Positions 1-5,426 of a stretch of DNA of 8,580 nt are shown piece by piece. The notes under the pieces are model-generated. The model did no database searches. It saw nothing but the letters and a program-made list of their open reading frames with translations, and was not told where the DNA came from. Made by a program: the position numbers and the translations under genes. Numbering within the stretch: the stretch's first letter is position 1; every line of letters starts with the position of its first letter. The DNA comes from Deltaproteobacteria bacterium (GTDB lineage: Bacteria; Desulfobacterota; JAENJC01), in NCBI GenBank assembly GCA_016208525.1, contig JACQYJ010000233.1:1-8580 (forward strand), given 5' to 3'.

Positions 1-322
1 CCTGAATCTTTGATCTTATATATTCTGTAAGTCTGACAACTTCGCCCTCTTCTATCTGCTTGCCGCTGATCTTTATCCTTTCAGTAAAGTCGATAAGGTG
101 GGGAGATGTGTAAAGGCCGACCCTGTATCCTGCTTCCTGAATTATTGATGCTACTGTTACAGATGTAGAACCCTTTCCATTTGTGCCTGCGATATGGACT
201 GTCTTTAAATTATAATGAGGGTTGCCGCAAAGTTTCAGCAGCTTGTTAATCTTTGACAGGCCAAACTTTATGCCGAATTTTTGCAGGCCGAATAGGTAAC
301 AGAGGGTTTCTTGATATGACAT
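1..322 (-). CDS. folC: FolC, folylpolyglutamate/dihydrofolate synthase, N-terminal part
   Basis: FolC adds glutamate to folates (and in many bacteria to dihydropteroate) in the cytosol, using ATP. Translating the reverse strand from the ATG at 320-322 gives about 107 residues with no stop before the window edge, so only roughly the first quarter of a ~430-residue enzyme is present. The Mur-ligase P-loop HIAGTNGKGST lies at residues 43-53, followed by the family motif YTSPHL and FTERI. The N-terminus (MSYQETLCYLFGLQKFGIKFGL) is typical of the family. No clear Shine-Dalgarno precedes the ATG. The gene follows mogA on the same strand after a repeat-filled gap of about 95 bases. Identification is firm; the exact substrate range cannot be read from this fragment. 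Confidence 0.93.
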   Translation of the reverse strand, partial: MSYQETLCYLFGLQKFGIKFGLSKINKLLKLCGNPHYNLKTVHIAGTNGKGSTSVTVASIIQEAGYRVGLYTSPHLIDFTERIKISGKQIEEGEVVRLTEYIRSKIQ

Positions 323-336
323 ATCTTTTATAAAGA

Positions 337-419
337 AAAGGATGAGGGGTGAGGGCTGAAGGATAAATCAAATATCCTTATGTTTAAATTCATCCCTCAT
401 CCTTTATCCTTCATCCTTT
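337..419. repeat. imperfect inverted repeat rich in GGATGA/TCATCC
   Basis: The mogA-folC gap is nearly filled by a left part made of GGATGAGGGGTGAGGG and GAAGGAT units (about 337-365) and a right part with the complementary TCATCC/CCTTTATCC units (about 389-419). A perfect 7-bp hairpin lies inside: AAGGATA at 359-365 and TATCCTT at 373-379 with a 7-base loop. The right arm runs into the mogA stop codon (418-420). Simple purine-rich repeats of this look are dispersed in Nitrospirota and deltaproteobacterial genomes (recalled, not searched). A role as RNA 3'-end protector between mogA and folC is possible; no T-run supports a classical terminator. Confidence 0.6.
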
Positions 420-909
420 AAGTTGTAGCGCATTCCGAAGGGGCGCCTTTGATCTTTTCCACTGCATGGGAGATTGCCGGGAGTATGGCAGAGAGGTTTT
501 CCCTCACTCCCTTTGGACTGCCCGGAAGGTTTATTATAAGGGTACAACCACGGAGTCCCACTACAGCCCTCGATATCATGGCCCTCGGGGTTTTTTTCAG
601 GCTCTCAAACCTCATTACCTCCGCCATCCCGGGTATCTCCTTGTCTATAACTTCAAGGGTGGCATCTGGTGTGACATCCCGAGGGCTTACGCCTGTGCCT
701 CCTGTAGTTATTATAACATCGAGCCCGAGATCATCGGCATATTCTATAAGCTTGTCCTTTATAAGGTACTTCTCGTCAGGTATGACTTGATACGCCTTTA
801 CCTCTGCGGGTATTTCGGCCACGAGCCTCTTTATCTCCACCCCGCTCAGGTCTTCCCTTTCTCCCCTGGCCCCTTTGTCGCTCAAGGTAAGGATCCCTAC
901 AGTTATCAT
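418..909 (-). CDS. mogA: MogA/MoaB-type molybdopterin adenylyltransferase
   Basis: The protein has 163 residues, the normal size of the single-domain MogA/MoaB family, which adenylates molybdopterin with ATP before molybdate insertion. Visible motifs are TTGGTG (68-73) and SPRDVTPDAT (75-84), the molybdopterin-binding core, and NLPGSPKG (127-134) near the C-terminus. The N-terminus MITVGILTLSDKGARGEREDLSG is standard for the family. The ATG (907-909) directly abuts the stop of the upstream GTPase gene (910-912), and an AGGAGAG Shine-Dalgarno lies inside that gene's end, so the two are co-translated. MogA and bacterial MoaB cannot be separated by eye; the T-T-G-G-T-G/PRD-TP-A pattern serves both. 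Together with folE2, queD and folC it gives this strand a pterin theme. Confidence 0.93.
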   Translation of the reverse strand: MITVGILTLSDKGARGEREDLSGVEIKRLVAEIPAEVKAYQVIPDEKYLIKDKLIEYADDLGLDVIITTGGTGVSPRDVTPDATLEVIDKEIPGMAEVMRFESLKKTPRAMISRAVVGLRGCTLIINLPGSPKGVRENLSAILPAISHAVEKIKGAPSECATT

Positions 910-1929
910 TTATTTTTCTCTCTCCTCTTCAACCTCAAGGGTCAAATCATCTTCAACCGGCTTTTTCACAGCGCCCTCTTCCTTCAACCACTCTTCAACC
1001 AGACGCCCTTCCTCAAACTCCTCGTTGGTCAGGGGGCCTAATCCAGCCTTCTCTTTCTCTCCTTGAAGCTCAACCGGCGCTTCTTCAGCCTCACTGCGCA
1101 GAAGTTCTTCAACCTTTATCGAGATGCCTATGGAAAACTCTCTGTCAATGTCCTTCAGCCTGAAACGGAGCGGTATCCTGTAAAGGTTGTTAGTTATCCT
1201 CTCCGCATCGCCGGCCTGCAAGGTTCCAAGCTCGCCTTCAACATCCGTGGAACCGGGGGGATAAGATACTGCCAGATCAAATCCGGCCTCCCTGGCAGCC
1301 TCAACCCCTGCTTCGGGGGTAATAACGCCTGAAGGGATCTGCTCCGGCTGCTCCCGGAGGTTCCTGAGTACCATCTTTGCCGCAGCAGAAAGGGTTTCCA
1401 CAACCCCTTTTCCTTCCGTAGCAACGGCCTCAAAAAACGGCGCATTAAACCTGTTCAGTTTTTTATACATCTCCTCCAAAGGGACGGCGTTTGAGAGGTC
1501 CCTCTTGTTGAACTGGATCACATGCGGCATCTTCTCCAGCGTCTTACCGTATGCATTCAGGTTCTCCTCAAGATTCTTGAGGCTCTCGATGTTGGCATCC
1601 ATCATCTGCCTCTGGGAATCGGCAACAAATACCACACCGTCAGCCCCCTTTAGCACCATCTTTCGTGTGGCATTATAAAATACCTGTCCAGGAACGGTAT
1701 ATAAGTGAAACCTCGTCTTAAAACCCTTAACCTCGCCAAGCTCTATTGGCAGAAAATCGAAGAACAGGGTTCTGTCAGTCTGGGTGGCAAGGCTCACAAG
1801 CTTGCCCTTCTGATCCGGCTTCAGCTTTTTGTAAATGCAATCTATGTTGGTCGTCTTCCCTGATAGGCCCGGGCCGTAATAGACTATCTTTGCATTCACT
1901 TCCCTGTTGGAGTAGTTAAGCAGCGCCAT
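910..1929 (-). CDS. mglA: MglA-type small Ras-like GTPase with a C-terminal extension
   Basis: Residues 1-195 match the MglA family of bacterial Ras-like GTPases, which set cell polarity and motility through GTP/GDP switching. The P-loop is GPGLSGKTT (19-27). The DxxG element reads TVPGQ (78-82), with the aspartate replaced by threonine as in other MglA proteins. NKRD is at 141-144 and TEGKGV at 171-176. The protein is 339 residues, whereas ordinary MglA has about 195. Residues 196-339 form an extra region: an acidic linker, a predicted beta hairpin (YRIPLRFRLKDIDREFSIGISIKVEEL, 250-276) and a highly charged Glu/Lys tail. No MglB/roadblock partner (the usual GAP) is seen in the window. The start overlaps nothing; one base separates it from the upstream stop, and no good Shine-Dalgarno is seen, so translational coupling is likely. 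Assignment of the GTPase domain is firm; a motility role is not established here. Confidence 0.9.
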   Translation of the reverse strand: MALLNYSNREVNAKIVYYGPGLSGKTTNIDCIYKKLKPDQKGKLVSLATQTDRTLFFDFLPIELGEVKGFKTRFHLYTVPGQVFYNATRKMVLKGADGVVFVADSQRQMMDANIESLKNLEENLNAYGKTLEKMPHVIQFNKRDLSNAVPLEEMYKKLNRFNAPFFEAVATEGKGVVETLSAAAKMVLRNLREQPEQIPSGVITPEAGVEAAREAGFDLAVSYPPGSTDVEGELGTLQAGDAERITNNLYRIPLRFRLKDIDREFSIGISIKVEELLRSEAEEAPVELQGEKEKAGLGPLTNEEFEEGRLVEEWLKEEGAVKKPVEDDLTLEVEEEREK

Positions 1930-1930
1930 T

Positions 1931-2137
1931 TTAGTGTTTTTGCCCTTTCTGCTCCAGCTTATGGGCCTTCGCCATTAGTATCCTCCTGGCAGCGGATACA
2001 AGGGCTCCAGGTATCCCCTTGGCCTTGGCAAGGTCGGAAAGCTCTTTATCGTTAAGCTTTAACATTAACTGCATGCTTATTCCAACTGGGGTCCTGGGAT
2101 TATTCACAAGGGCCACGAGTATTTCGTGGCTCCTCAT
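1931..2137 (-). CDS. C-terminal half of a conserved repeat-type protein, downstream of in-frame TGA
   Basis: This 68-codon piece (MRSHEILVALVNNPRTPVGISMQLM...) is in the same reading frame as the gene ending at 2138-2140, and its ATG (2135-2137) immediately follows that gene's TGA. It contains the LVNNPRTPxGISMxL segment and a second LxDKELxxLAKxKGIP segment. As I recall the family from deltaproteobacteria and Nitrospirota, these normally follow directly after the VLRxIxxNREW segment in one ~180-residue protein. It is therefore best read as the distal half of one interrupted gene. It could be made by reinitiation at the ATG that touches the stop, or by read-through. There is no independent Shine-Dalgarno of note. 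The function of the family is unknown; it ends one base before the MglA-type GTPase gene. Confidence 0.65.
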   Translation of the reverse strand: MRSHEILVALVNNPRTPVGISMQLMLKLNDKELSDLAKAKGIPGALVSAARRILMAKAHKLEQKGQKH

Positions 2138-2140
2138 TCA
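2138..2140 (-). other. in-frame TGA joining two halves of one ancestral gene
   Basis: The codons read AAC AAG ACA TGA ATG AGG AGC CAC GAG. No frame change is needed to join the halves, and a single base change (TGA to TGG) would restore an uninterrupted 179-codon gene. Other genes in the window also end with TGA (folE2, nfeD, slipin, the phosphorylase) at places that fit their families, so the standard code is assumed. Confidence 0.75.
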
Positions 2141-2470
2141 TGTCTTGTTCATTGATATAAGCCGCAAGACCTCATCACTGACATTTCTTGATTTTGCATA
2201 GGTAAGCGCCTCGGCGTCATTGAGCTTGGGGCTCTTCATGACCGCTGAGCAAACGAGCTTATTAGGGTCCTTGACAAGGATACTCCTCGCCTCCTTGTTC
2301 CCTTTGAGGGCAAGCTGAATCTTAGCGGATATCCCCATAGTCAGGATCTGCTGGTAAATGCTTTTGTGTTTCTCTACCGGGGCCTGTTCTTCTTCCTCCA
2401 CAAGCTCCTTTGGGAAAGCTACCTCTTCCCCCTCTATCTTTTCTTCATCCATTACCTTTTCTTCATTCAT
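2138..2470 (-). CDS. N-terminal half of a conserved repeat-type protein, ended by a premature TGA
   Basis: This open frame encodes 110 residues: an acidic N-terminus (about 1-30), then IYQQILTMGISAKIQLALKGNKEARSILVKDPNKLVCSAVMKSPKLNDAEAL..., a helical-repeat style segment with KDxNKLVxxAVxxSP, and VLRLISMNKT just before TGA. I chose the ATG at 2468-2470 because AAGGAG (2477-2482) sits 6 bases upstream; a TTG one codon earlier would be too close. Joined in frame with the piece at 1931-2137, the product would be 179 codons with a TGA at codon 111. Family members as I remember them carry a tryptophan there (NREWTKNY). The gene is not named; no catalytic motif is visible, and a scaffold or protein-binding role would be a guess. 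It lies between the SPOR-like gene and the GTPase gene. Confidence 0.7.
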   Translation of the reverse strand: MNEEKVMDEEKIEGEEVAFPKELVEEEEQAPVEKHKSIYQQILTMGISAKIQLALKGNKEARSILVKDPNKLVCSAVMKSPKLNDAEALTYAKSRNVSDEVLRLISMNKT

Positions 2471-2485
2471 CAACGGCTCCTTATC

Positions 2486-2512
2486 TAGGGGCGACCCACC
2501 GGATCGCCCCTA
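2486..2512. repeat. perfect 9-bp inverted repeat, GGGGCGA/TCGCCCC hairpin
   Basis: TAGGGGCGA (2486-2494) and TCGCCCCTA (2504-2512) are exact reverse complements around a 9-base loop. It occupies most of the gap between the SPOR-like gene and the interrupted gene, ending 3 bases before the AAGGAG that serves the latter. Similar GGGGCGACC...GGTCGCCCC elements are scattered through many bacterial genomes (recalled, not searched). It could act as an mRNA stability element between the two cistrons. There is no T-run on either side. Confidence 0.7.
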
Positions 2513-2524
2513 CATTGCTCATTG

Positions 2525-3283
2525 CTATTTATTCATCTCCGGCTTGAACCCCAACTTCGTGAGCGCTCCGGACAAGGCCTTTGCATCTTCCTCGCTCTTT
2601 GACCCGGCAATCAACTGATAGACCTTAACTTTGACCTCCTTCTTTTCAACCACCGGCGTATAGCCGAGCTTTTCAAGGTCTGCCTTGTTGGCATTAGATA
2701 TCGTCTCATTCAGGTTCGAAACGGCGTAGACCTTATAAACATCTTTCTTCTGTGCCACAAAGGGATCATAGCCGTTCTCTTTAAGCCCGGCAACGATACT
2801 ATTCACCTCATCCTTATCTTTCGCCTCTTTGGCAAGAATCCTGTTCATCATAAGTTTCTTCTTCATCTCTTTTACTTCATGAGGTATGCCTTTCAGCTTC
2901 TCCCTGGCTGCTTCAACCTCATACATGGCGGCGTATGTCCCGACGATCACATCAGGCCCTTCCTTGGCCACAGCTTCAGGCTTTACTTCGGGCTTTACTT
3001 CGGGCTTCACTTCGGGCTTAACTTCAGGCTTGGCCTCAGCTGTAACAGGGGCCTCTTTTATCGGGATCCTCACAGGAGGCGGCGGAACAGCCGGTTCCTC
3101 TTCCTTCAGCAGAAAGAAATTGGCGGCAAGCGCCACAATAATCTGAAGGAGTCCACGGAGCAGAAGATTCTTATAGCTCTTCTTTGGCGCCCTTGGCGTC
3201 TCCTCAAAACCCTCAAACTCATCACCTGTTGATACACTTTCAGACTTCCCTTCCTCTTCGTCAAACAATCCCTTCTGGTCCAT
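2525..3283 (-). CDS. membrane-anchored SPOR-like protein with a PEVK linker
   Basis: The protein has 252 residues and the layout of a bitopic inner-membrane protein: an acidic cytoplasmic N-terminus (1-32), one hydrophobic segment at about 41-59 (LLLRGLLQIIVALAANFFLL), a Pro/Glu/Lys-rich linker with tandem PEVK units (86-103), and then two weakly similar SPOR-like modules (about 112-178 and 182-250; YxVxVGxYxxxxxAxxLxxxLxxxGYxP style). SPOR domains bind denuded peptidoglycan glycan strands at division sites. Assignment rests on pattern and layout; the sequences are diverged. The start ATG (3281-3283) has AGGAGG a few bases upstream. It lies in the same-strand row with the interrupted gene and the MglA-like GTPase, which suggests an envelope or cell-pole function. 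Confidence 0.7.
   Translation of the reverse strand: MDQKGLFDEEEGKSESVSTGDEFEGFEETPRAPKKSYKNLLLRGLLQIIVALAANFFLLKEEEPAVPPPPVRIPIKEAPVTAEAKPEVKPEVKPEVKPEVKPEAVAKEGPDVIVGTYAAMYEVEAAREKLKGIPHEVKEMKKKLMMNRILAKEAKDKDEVNSIVAGLKENGYDPFVAQKKDVYKVYAVSNLNETISNANKADLEKLGYTPVVEKKEVKVKVYQLIAGSKSEEDAKALSGALTKLGFKPEMNK
2975..3031 (-). repeat. tandem 12-base repeat encoding PEVK units
   Basis: About four and a half near-identical 12-base units (AAGCCCGAAGTA and variants) encode Lys-Pro-Glu-Val repeats in the periplasmic linker of the SPOR-like protein. Differences are mostly at third positions. The copy number is a likely site of length variation among strains. Confidence 0.85.
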
Positions 3284-3300
3284 CTCATCCTCCTTTTAGA

Positions 3301-3367
3301 TTCAGTTGTCAGCGAGCAGTCGGCAGTTAATAGTTTAAGCAAATACTACTCACTGTTCACTGTTTTC
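3301..3367. repeat. CAGT-rich repeat block between folE2 and the SPOR-like gene
   Basis: The gap contains CAGTTGTCAGCGAGCAGTCGG (about 3304-3324) and a tandem CACTGTTCACTGTT (3351-3364). This resembles dispersed CAGT/ACTG-type intergenic repeats seen in related genomes (recalled, not searched). Its right end enters the coding end of folE2, so the repeat supplies the last codons (RKQ) and the TGA stop of that gene. Confidence 0.5.
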
Positions 3368-4211
3368 TATTCCTCTTGTCCGACTCAACAAAGGCATAGG
3401 CGCTGTGGTTGTGGATGCTCTCCATATTTTCGCACCCCACCTGAAACCAGGTGATGTTGCGGTCCTTGCTGAGCCGGGACGCCACCTCCCTGACTATATC
3501 CTCAACAAACATCGGCTTGTTGTATGCATGTTCGGTCACATACTTCTCATCGGGCCTTTTTAAAAGGGAATATACCTCGGAACTCCCCGAATCCTCAACT
3601 ATCCTTATTATATCCTCCATCCAGATAAACTTCTTGAACCTGATGGACACAGAAACGATGCTCCTCTGGTTATGAGCCCCATGAAGACTTATCTCCTTTG
3701 AGCACGGACATACGCTTGTAACCGGGACAACTATCCCCACATAGAAATCCTTTTCATCATCGCTGGCCGACCCTGAGAACCTGCATCTGTAATCCATCAG
3801 GCTCTTGGCCTTCGATACGGGGGCCTCTTTTTCAATGAAATAGGGGTATTCTATCTCCATATGGGCAGACCTGGCATTCAGCTTCTTCCTGATCTCTGCA
3901 AGGATGTCAAAGAAGTTCTTTATGCTTATCTCCCGCCGATATTCATTCAGCACCTCAACGAACCTGCTCATGTGGGTCCCCTTGAAATGATGAGGAAGGT
4001 CCACATACATGTTTATGCTGGCTATAGTGTGCTGAGTGCCGTTGACCTTGTCCAGGACCACTATAGGGTATTTGATGTCCTTTACCCCAACCTTGTCTAT
4101 CTGGATCTTCCTTGTATCAGGGAGGCTCTGGATATCCTTCATTGGAAGATGAAGAGGCGAAGCGCTCTCTTTTTTCACATTCCTACTCTTCATAGTACGA
4201 GGCACAGGCAT
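3357..4211 (-). CDS. folE2: GTP cyclohydrolase FolE2 (type IB)
   Basis: FolE2 converts GTP to 7,8-dihydroneopterin triphosphate, the entry step to folate and to queuosine, and replaces the zinc-dependent FolE in some bacteria. The diagnostic motif TSVCPCSKEISLHGAHNQR spans 166-183, with the metal-ligand cysteine at 168 or 170 and His180. The KYVTEHAYNKPMFVEDIVR stretch (223-241) and ENMESIHNHSAYA (261-273) are also typical. The length is 284 residues, slightly more than the usual 255-270. The extra part is N-terminal, where the ATG at 4209-4211 overlaps queD by 29 bases. A GGGAG just upstream favours this start, but the ATG at 4191-4193 (codon 7) or 4140-4142 (codon 24, MKDIQSLPDTRK) could be used. 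Direct downstream position after queD indicates one transcript for queuosine precursor synthesis. Confidence 0.95.
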   Translation of the reverse strand: MPVPRTMKSRNVKKESASPLHLPMKDIQSLPDTRKIQIDKVGVKDIKYPIVVLDKVNGTQHTIASINMYVDLPHHFKGTHMSRFVEVLNEYRREISIKNFFDILAEIRKKLNARSAHMEIEYPYFIEKEAPVSKAKSLMDYRCRFSGSASDDEKDFYVGIVVPVTSVCPCSKEISLHGAHNQRSIVSVSIRFKKFIWMEDIIRIVEDSGSSEVYSLLKRPDEKYVTEHAYNKPMFVEDIVREVASRLSKDRNITWFQVGCENMESIHNHSAYAFVESDKRNRKQ

Positions 4212-4554
4212 TCTCCGACTCCCAGACTTTGACCTTGCTTACCTTTACAGGATAATGGATTAACCCCTCGGAAAGGCGCTTAAACAGGTGCCTTGCCATA
4301 TTCTCCGAGGAGGGATTGATCTCTGTAAACGGTTCAATCTCATTGAGATATTTATGATCAAGCTCCTCTACTATACTCTTTGTCTTTTCCTTCAGTATCT
4401 TGAAATCAAGCGCAAGGCCTATGGAATCAAGACTCTCTGACTTTACAAATACGTCAACCCTCCAGTTATGTCCGTGCAGCCTTTCACATGCGCCCTCATA
4501 ATCCCTTAGATTGTGGGCTGATGCAAAAGATGTCTTTATCATCAATTCATACAT
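4183..4554 (-). CDS. queD: QueD, 6-carboxy-5,6,7,8-tetrahydropterin synthase
   Basis: QueD converts dihydroneopterin triphosphate to 6-carboxytetrahydropterin, the second step to preQ0 and queuosine. The 123-residue length is normal for the PTPS/QueD fold. Zinc ligands are His14 (SAHNL), His27 and His29 (RLHGHNW). The catalytic Cys23 precedes them, and the DHKYLN segment (66-71) carries the catalytic His67. PSSENMA and the C-terminal WESENACASYY provide the pterin-binding glutamate region. The Cys23-x3-HGH spacing fits QueD rather than eukaryotic PTPS. AAGGAG (4561-4566) lies 6 bases before the ATG (4552-4554). It is the first gene of the queD-folE2 overlap. No preQ1 riboswitch is evident upstream; a hairpin repeat is there instead. 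Confidence 0.95.
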   Translation of the reverse strand: MYELMIKTSFASAHNLRDYEGACERLHGHNWRVDVFVKSESLDSIGLALDFKILKEKTKSIVEELDHKYLNEIEPFTEINPSSENMARHLFKRLSEGLIHYPVKVSKVKVWESENACASYYEE

Positions 4555-4576
4555 CGTTATCTCCTTTATTCTTTCC

Positions 4577-4627
4577 GGGGACAGTCCCTATTCTACGGCC
4601 TTCGGCCCGTAAATAGGGACAGTCCCC
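4577..4627. repeat. REP-like hairpin with GGGGACAGTCCC arms
   Basis: GGGGACAGTCCCTATT (4577-4592) and AATAGGGACAGTCCCC (4612-4627) are reverse complements except for one central base. The inside holds a further GGCC-TTC-GGCC stem, so the 51 bases fold into one long hairpin. The 'GGGGACAGTCCCTATT' wording is familiar from repeats associated with RAYT (Y1/IS200-like REP transposases) in deltaproteobacteria and Nitrospirota. No transposase is present here. It sits between the SurA-like gene and queD and could attenuate or stabilise a shared transcript. Confidence 0.75.
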
Positions 4628-4634
4628 TCATTCA

Positions 4635-5105
4635 CTATTTAATATCAGCCTTTTTCTTTGCCTCACTCAGCCATTTATCATACCTGCCTGCCGACGTCCC
4701 CTCCTTTTGCTCCCTGACCTTGTCAACAGCAATTGAAGATGCAAACCTTCTCGACAGATCCTTAATATCCAGTTCATAACTCTCTAAAAAAAGGTTAAAC
4801 TCGCTCCTGGATGGGAATGTTTCCTCAAAGCGCACTATCTCCTTCGTCACATCATCCATGGTTACGGTCAGACCGAGCCTGCCGGCCTCAGCCGAGACTA
4901 TCTCTCTTTCTATTAAATAGTTAAGGACTTCGGCCTTATCAGCGCTGAACCCAAACTGCCTTCTTATGGCCGTCTCCTCTTCCAGGTCGCTCATGGTTAT
5001 CACCTTGTCATTGACAACAGCGACAATCCTTTCTACAACCTCTGCATCAGCTGTTACAGAAAGAGATGCTGCTAAAATAAATATAAGAAGTGAACGTATG
5101 AGCAT
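4635..5105 (-). CDS. secreted SurA N-terminal-domain protein without a PPIase domain
   Basis: From the ATG at 5103-5105 the product is 156 residues: a signal peptide (about 1-21, MLIRSLLIFILAASLSVTADA), then EVVERIVAVVNDKVITMSDLEEE, the hallmark start of SurA/PpiC-type periplasmic chaperones, and a helical N-domain ending ...YDKWLSEAKKKADIK. No parvulin PPIase domain follows, so it is a stand-alone chaperone-like domain rather than a full SurA (about 430 residues). The frame is open up to an ATG at 5196-5198, but that extra N-terminus (MQFLGASEKDF...) would put the hydrophobic segment inside and begins in a repeat, so I reject it. No clear Shine-Dalgarno is seen at the chosen start. It probably helps outer-membrane or periplasmic protein folding. 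Confidence 0.8.
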   Translation of the reverse strand: MLIRSLLIFILAASLSVTADAEVVERIVAVVNDKVITMSDLEEETAIRRQFGFSADKAEVLNYLIEREIVSAEAGRLGLTVTMDDVTKEIVRFEETFPSRSEFNLFLESYELDIKDLSRRFASSIAVDKVREQKEGTSAGRYDKWLSEAKKKADIK

Positions 5106-5196
5106 AGCAATGATGCGTAAAATTAACACATTACCGTTTTCATTGTCAAATCCAATGTCTCCGGTAAAATCCTTTTCACTTGCGCCTAAAAACTGC

Positions 5197-5376
5197 AAAC
5201 CACAGAGGACACAGAGAAAAGATGAGAGGCACAGAGGACAAAATTATAATATTTAAAAAAACCTCTGTGTTTCTCTGATTAATCTCTGTGAACTCTGTGG
5301 TTCAAATAGTTTTGCAATTGCCTCTCAAGGTTTTTCTTTTGGTATTAAAGGGTTTTCTCCGTGCGCTCTGTGGTTC
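5197..5376. repeat. CACAGAG/CTCTGTG inverted-repeat element in the divergent intergenic region
   Basis: The 321 bases between the two divergent starts (5106-5426) contain no gene and are dominated by this element. Left units AAACCACAGAG (5197-5207), ACACAGAG and GCACAGAGGAC are answered by CCTCTGTG (5262-5269), ATCTCTGTG and CTCTGTGGTTC (5293-5303), with a second exact CTCTGTGGTTC at 5366-5376. The core could fold into a long imperfect hairpin around the A/T-rich centre (5241-5260). Elements worded AACCACAGAGGACACAGAG are dispersed in many bacterial and archaeal genomes (recalled). No transposase or target duplication is evident. Confidence 0.75.
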
Positions 5377-5392
5377 GATTGCAGGATTTAGG

Positions 5393-5420
5393 TTGCATTA
5401 TTTATTGAATGGTTTAAAAT
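5393..5420 (+). promoter_or_regulatory. possible sigma-70-type promoter for nfeD
   Basis: TTGCAT (5393-5398) and TAAAAT (5415-5420) are separated by 16 bases and resemble -35 and -10 boxes. The nfeD ATG at 5427 is only 6 bases beyond the -10 and has no Shine-Dalgarno, so transcription would begin at or near the start codon. By eye only; the A/T-rich context makes chance matches likely. Confidence 0.35.
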
Positions 5421-5426
5421 TCCGCT

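Noticed and set aside
466..1041. Long plus-strand open frame of 191 codons
   Set aside because: It is antisense to mogA and the GTPase gene, has low-complexity, Tyr-rich content without family resemblance, and no ribosome site.
2138..2140. Use of TGA as tryptophan throughout this genome
   Set aside because: folE2, nfeD, slipin and the phosphorylase all stop at TGA where their families end, and tryptophans elsewhere are TGG.
4555..4634. preQ1 riboswitch upstream of queD
   Set aside because: The space is taken by the REP hairpin; no preQ1 aptamer pattern near the queD ribosome site.
5103..5198. Longer N-terminus for the SurA-like protein from ATG 5198
   Set aside because: It would bury the signal peptide and starts inside the CACAGAG repeat; the shorter start fits the family.
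5197..5376. CRISPR-like repeat array
   Set aside because: Units are short, in both orientations, unequal in spacing, with no unique spacers and no cas genes.
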